Below, piece after piece: positions 33,134 through 33,213 of a stretch of 33,213 nt of DNA. The stretch is from assembly GCA_050251575.1 (NCBI GenBank), contig JBFWMP010000014.1, positions 1 through 33,213 of the forward strand, given 5' to 3'. Numbering within the stretch: position 1 is the stretch's first letter; the number at the start of each line of letters is the position of its first letter. Position numbers and translations under genes: made by a program. The stretch is from X23 sp050251575 (GTDB lineage Bacteria > Bacillota > Clostridia > SK-Y3). A model generated the notes under the pieces. That model saw only the letters and a program-made list of their open reading frames with translations, had not been told where the DNA came from and made no database searches.

Positions 33134-33213
33134 ACAGGATTCTTAGGTTCAGGTGAAGCGTTAGCTTCGCATGAATCTTAGAAGCCGTTATCCAGAGGGC
33201 AAACAGGATTCTT
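33132..33213 (-). repeat. Inverted-orientation copies of the 61-bp repeat, cut by the window end
   Basis: Read on the minus strand, 33193-33132 matches the repeat at 27680 except in the centre, where CGAAGCTAACGC replaces TGCAGCTGCGC; the unit is 62 bases. The spacer AGAGGGC (33194-33200) and the next AAACAGGATTCTT (33201-33213) show that a second copy follows beyond the window. The first unit starts inside the RNase J stop codon. The changed centre can still fold (GAAGC with GCTTC), so the palindrome is kept. Confidence 0.9.

Noticed and set aside
1..33213. CRISPR array or insertion sequence
   Set aside because: No regularly spaced repeats with unique spacers and no transposase gene were seen; the repeats found are tandem or isolated palindromic units.

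Overview
The window is an AT-rich chromosomal segment from a spore-forming anaerobic member of the Clostridia (Firmicutes). The lineage is inferred from several things: [FeFe]-hydrogenase maturases HydF and HydG, a YunB-type sporulation protein, RNase J, NAD-dependent ligase, TK1-type thymidine kinase, AGGAGG-type ribosome-binding sites, frequent TTG/GTG starts, and many hairpin-plus-T-tract terminators. I cannot name the genus from sequence alone; Lachnospirales-like relatives are plausible.

Layout. 1-2920: an imperfect inverted repeat, then hydF and hydG, closed by a 23-bp bidirectional terminator. 2934-6316 (minus strand): a citrate/dicarboxylate-type response regulator and sensor kinase that overlap by 4 bp, then a charged lipoprotein. 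6494-10900 (plus): a small unknown protein, ribosomal protein bL25/Ctc with its ribosome-binding site inside an inverted repeat, a zinc-ribbon protein, cobT, and a 2Fe-2S/ASKHA corrinoid-reactivation protein. 11031-13866: a zinc-ribbon membrane protein, 5-formyl-THF cyclo-ligase, a CPBP membrane protease and an RlmA-like methyltransferase. 13880-15778 (minus): a DEAD-box helicase of higher GC than its surroundings and a small unknown protein.

15948-20144: a small Cys-rich protein; a promoter with a two-hairpin, attenuator-like leader; a 37-residue Lys-rich peptide; two glycosyltransferase-like proteins overlapping by ATGA; and a helical protein. 20259-24798: MsrAB, a decayed azlD fragment on the minus strand that is too broken to be called by ORF length, an intracellular subtilisin, YebC/PmpR and an HD-GYP protein. 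24875-27592: thymidine kinase, a small membrane protein, tRNA-Arg(CCG), a nucleotidyltransferase-fold protein with a small overlapping partner (toxin-antitoxin-like), tRNA-Val(CAC), and a small minus-strand protein. 27627-28049: a perfect 21-bp palindrome and two tandem copies of a 61-bp palindromic repeat. 28050-33133: yunB, ligA, a small excisionase-type HTH gene and RNase J. The 61-bp repeat returns in inverted orientation exactly at the RNase J stop codon and runs off the window.

Most genes are housekeeping. Functional links I can support are HydF/HydG (H-cluster assembly), the two-component pair, cobT with the ASKHA reductive activator (corrinoid metabolism), and the two-gene cassettes at 16494-19506 and 26068-26932. 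These two cassettes, the attenuator-like leader at 16283-16430, and the repeat family are the parts most worth following up.
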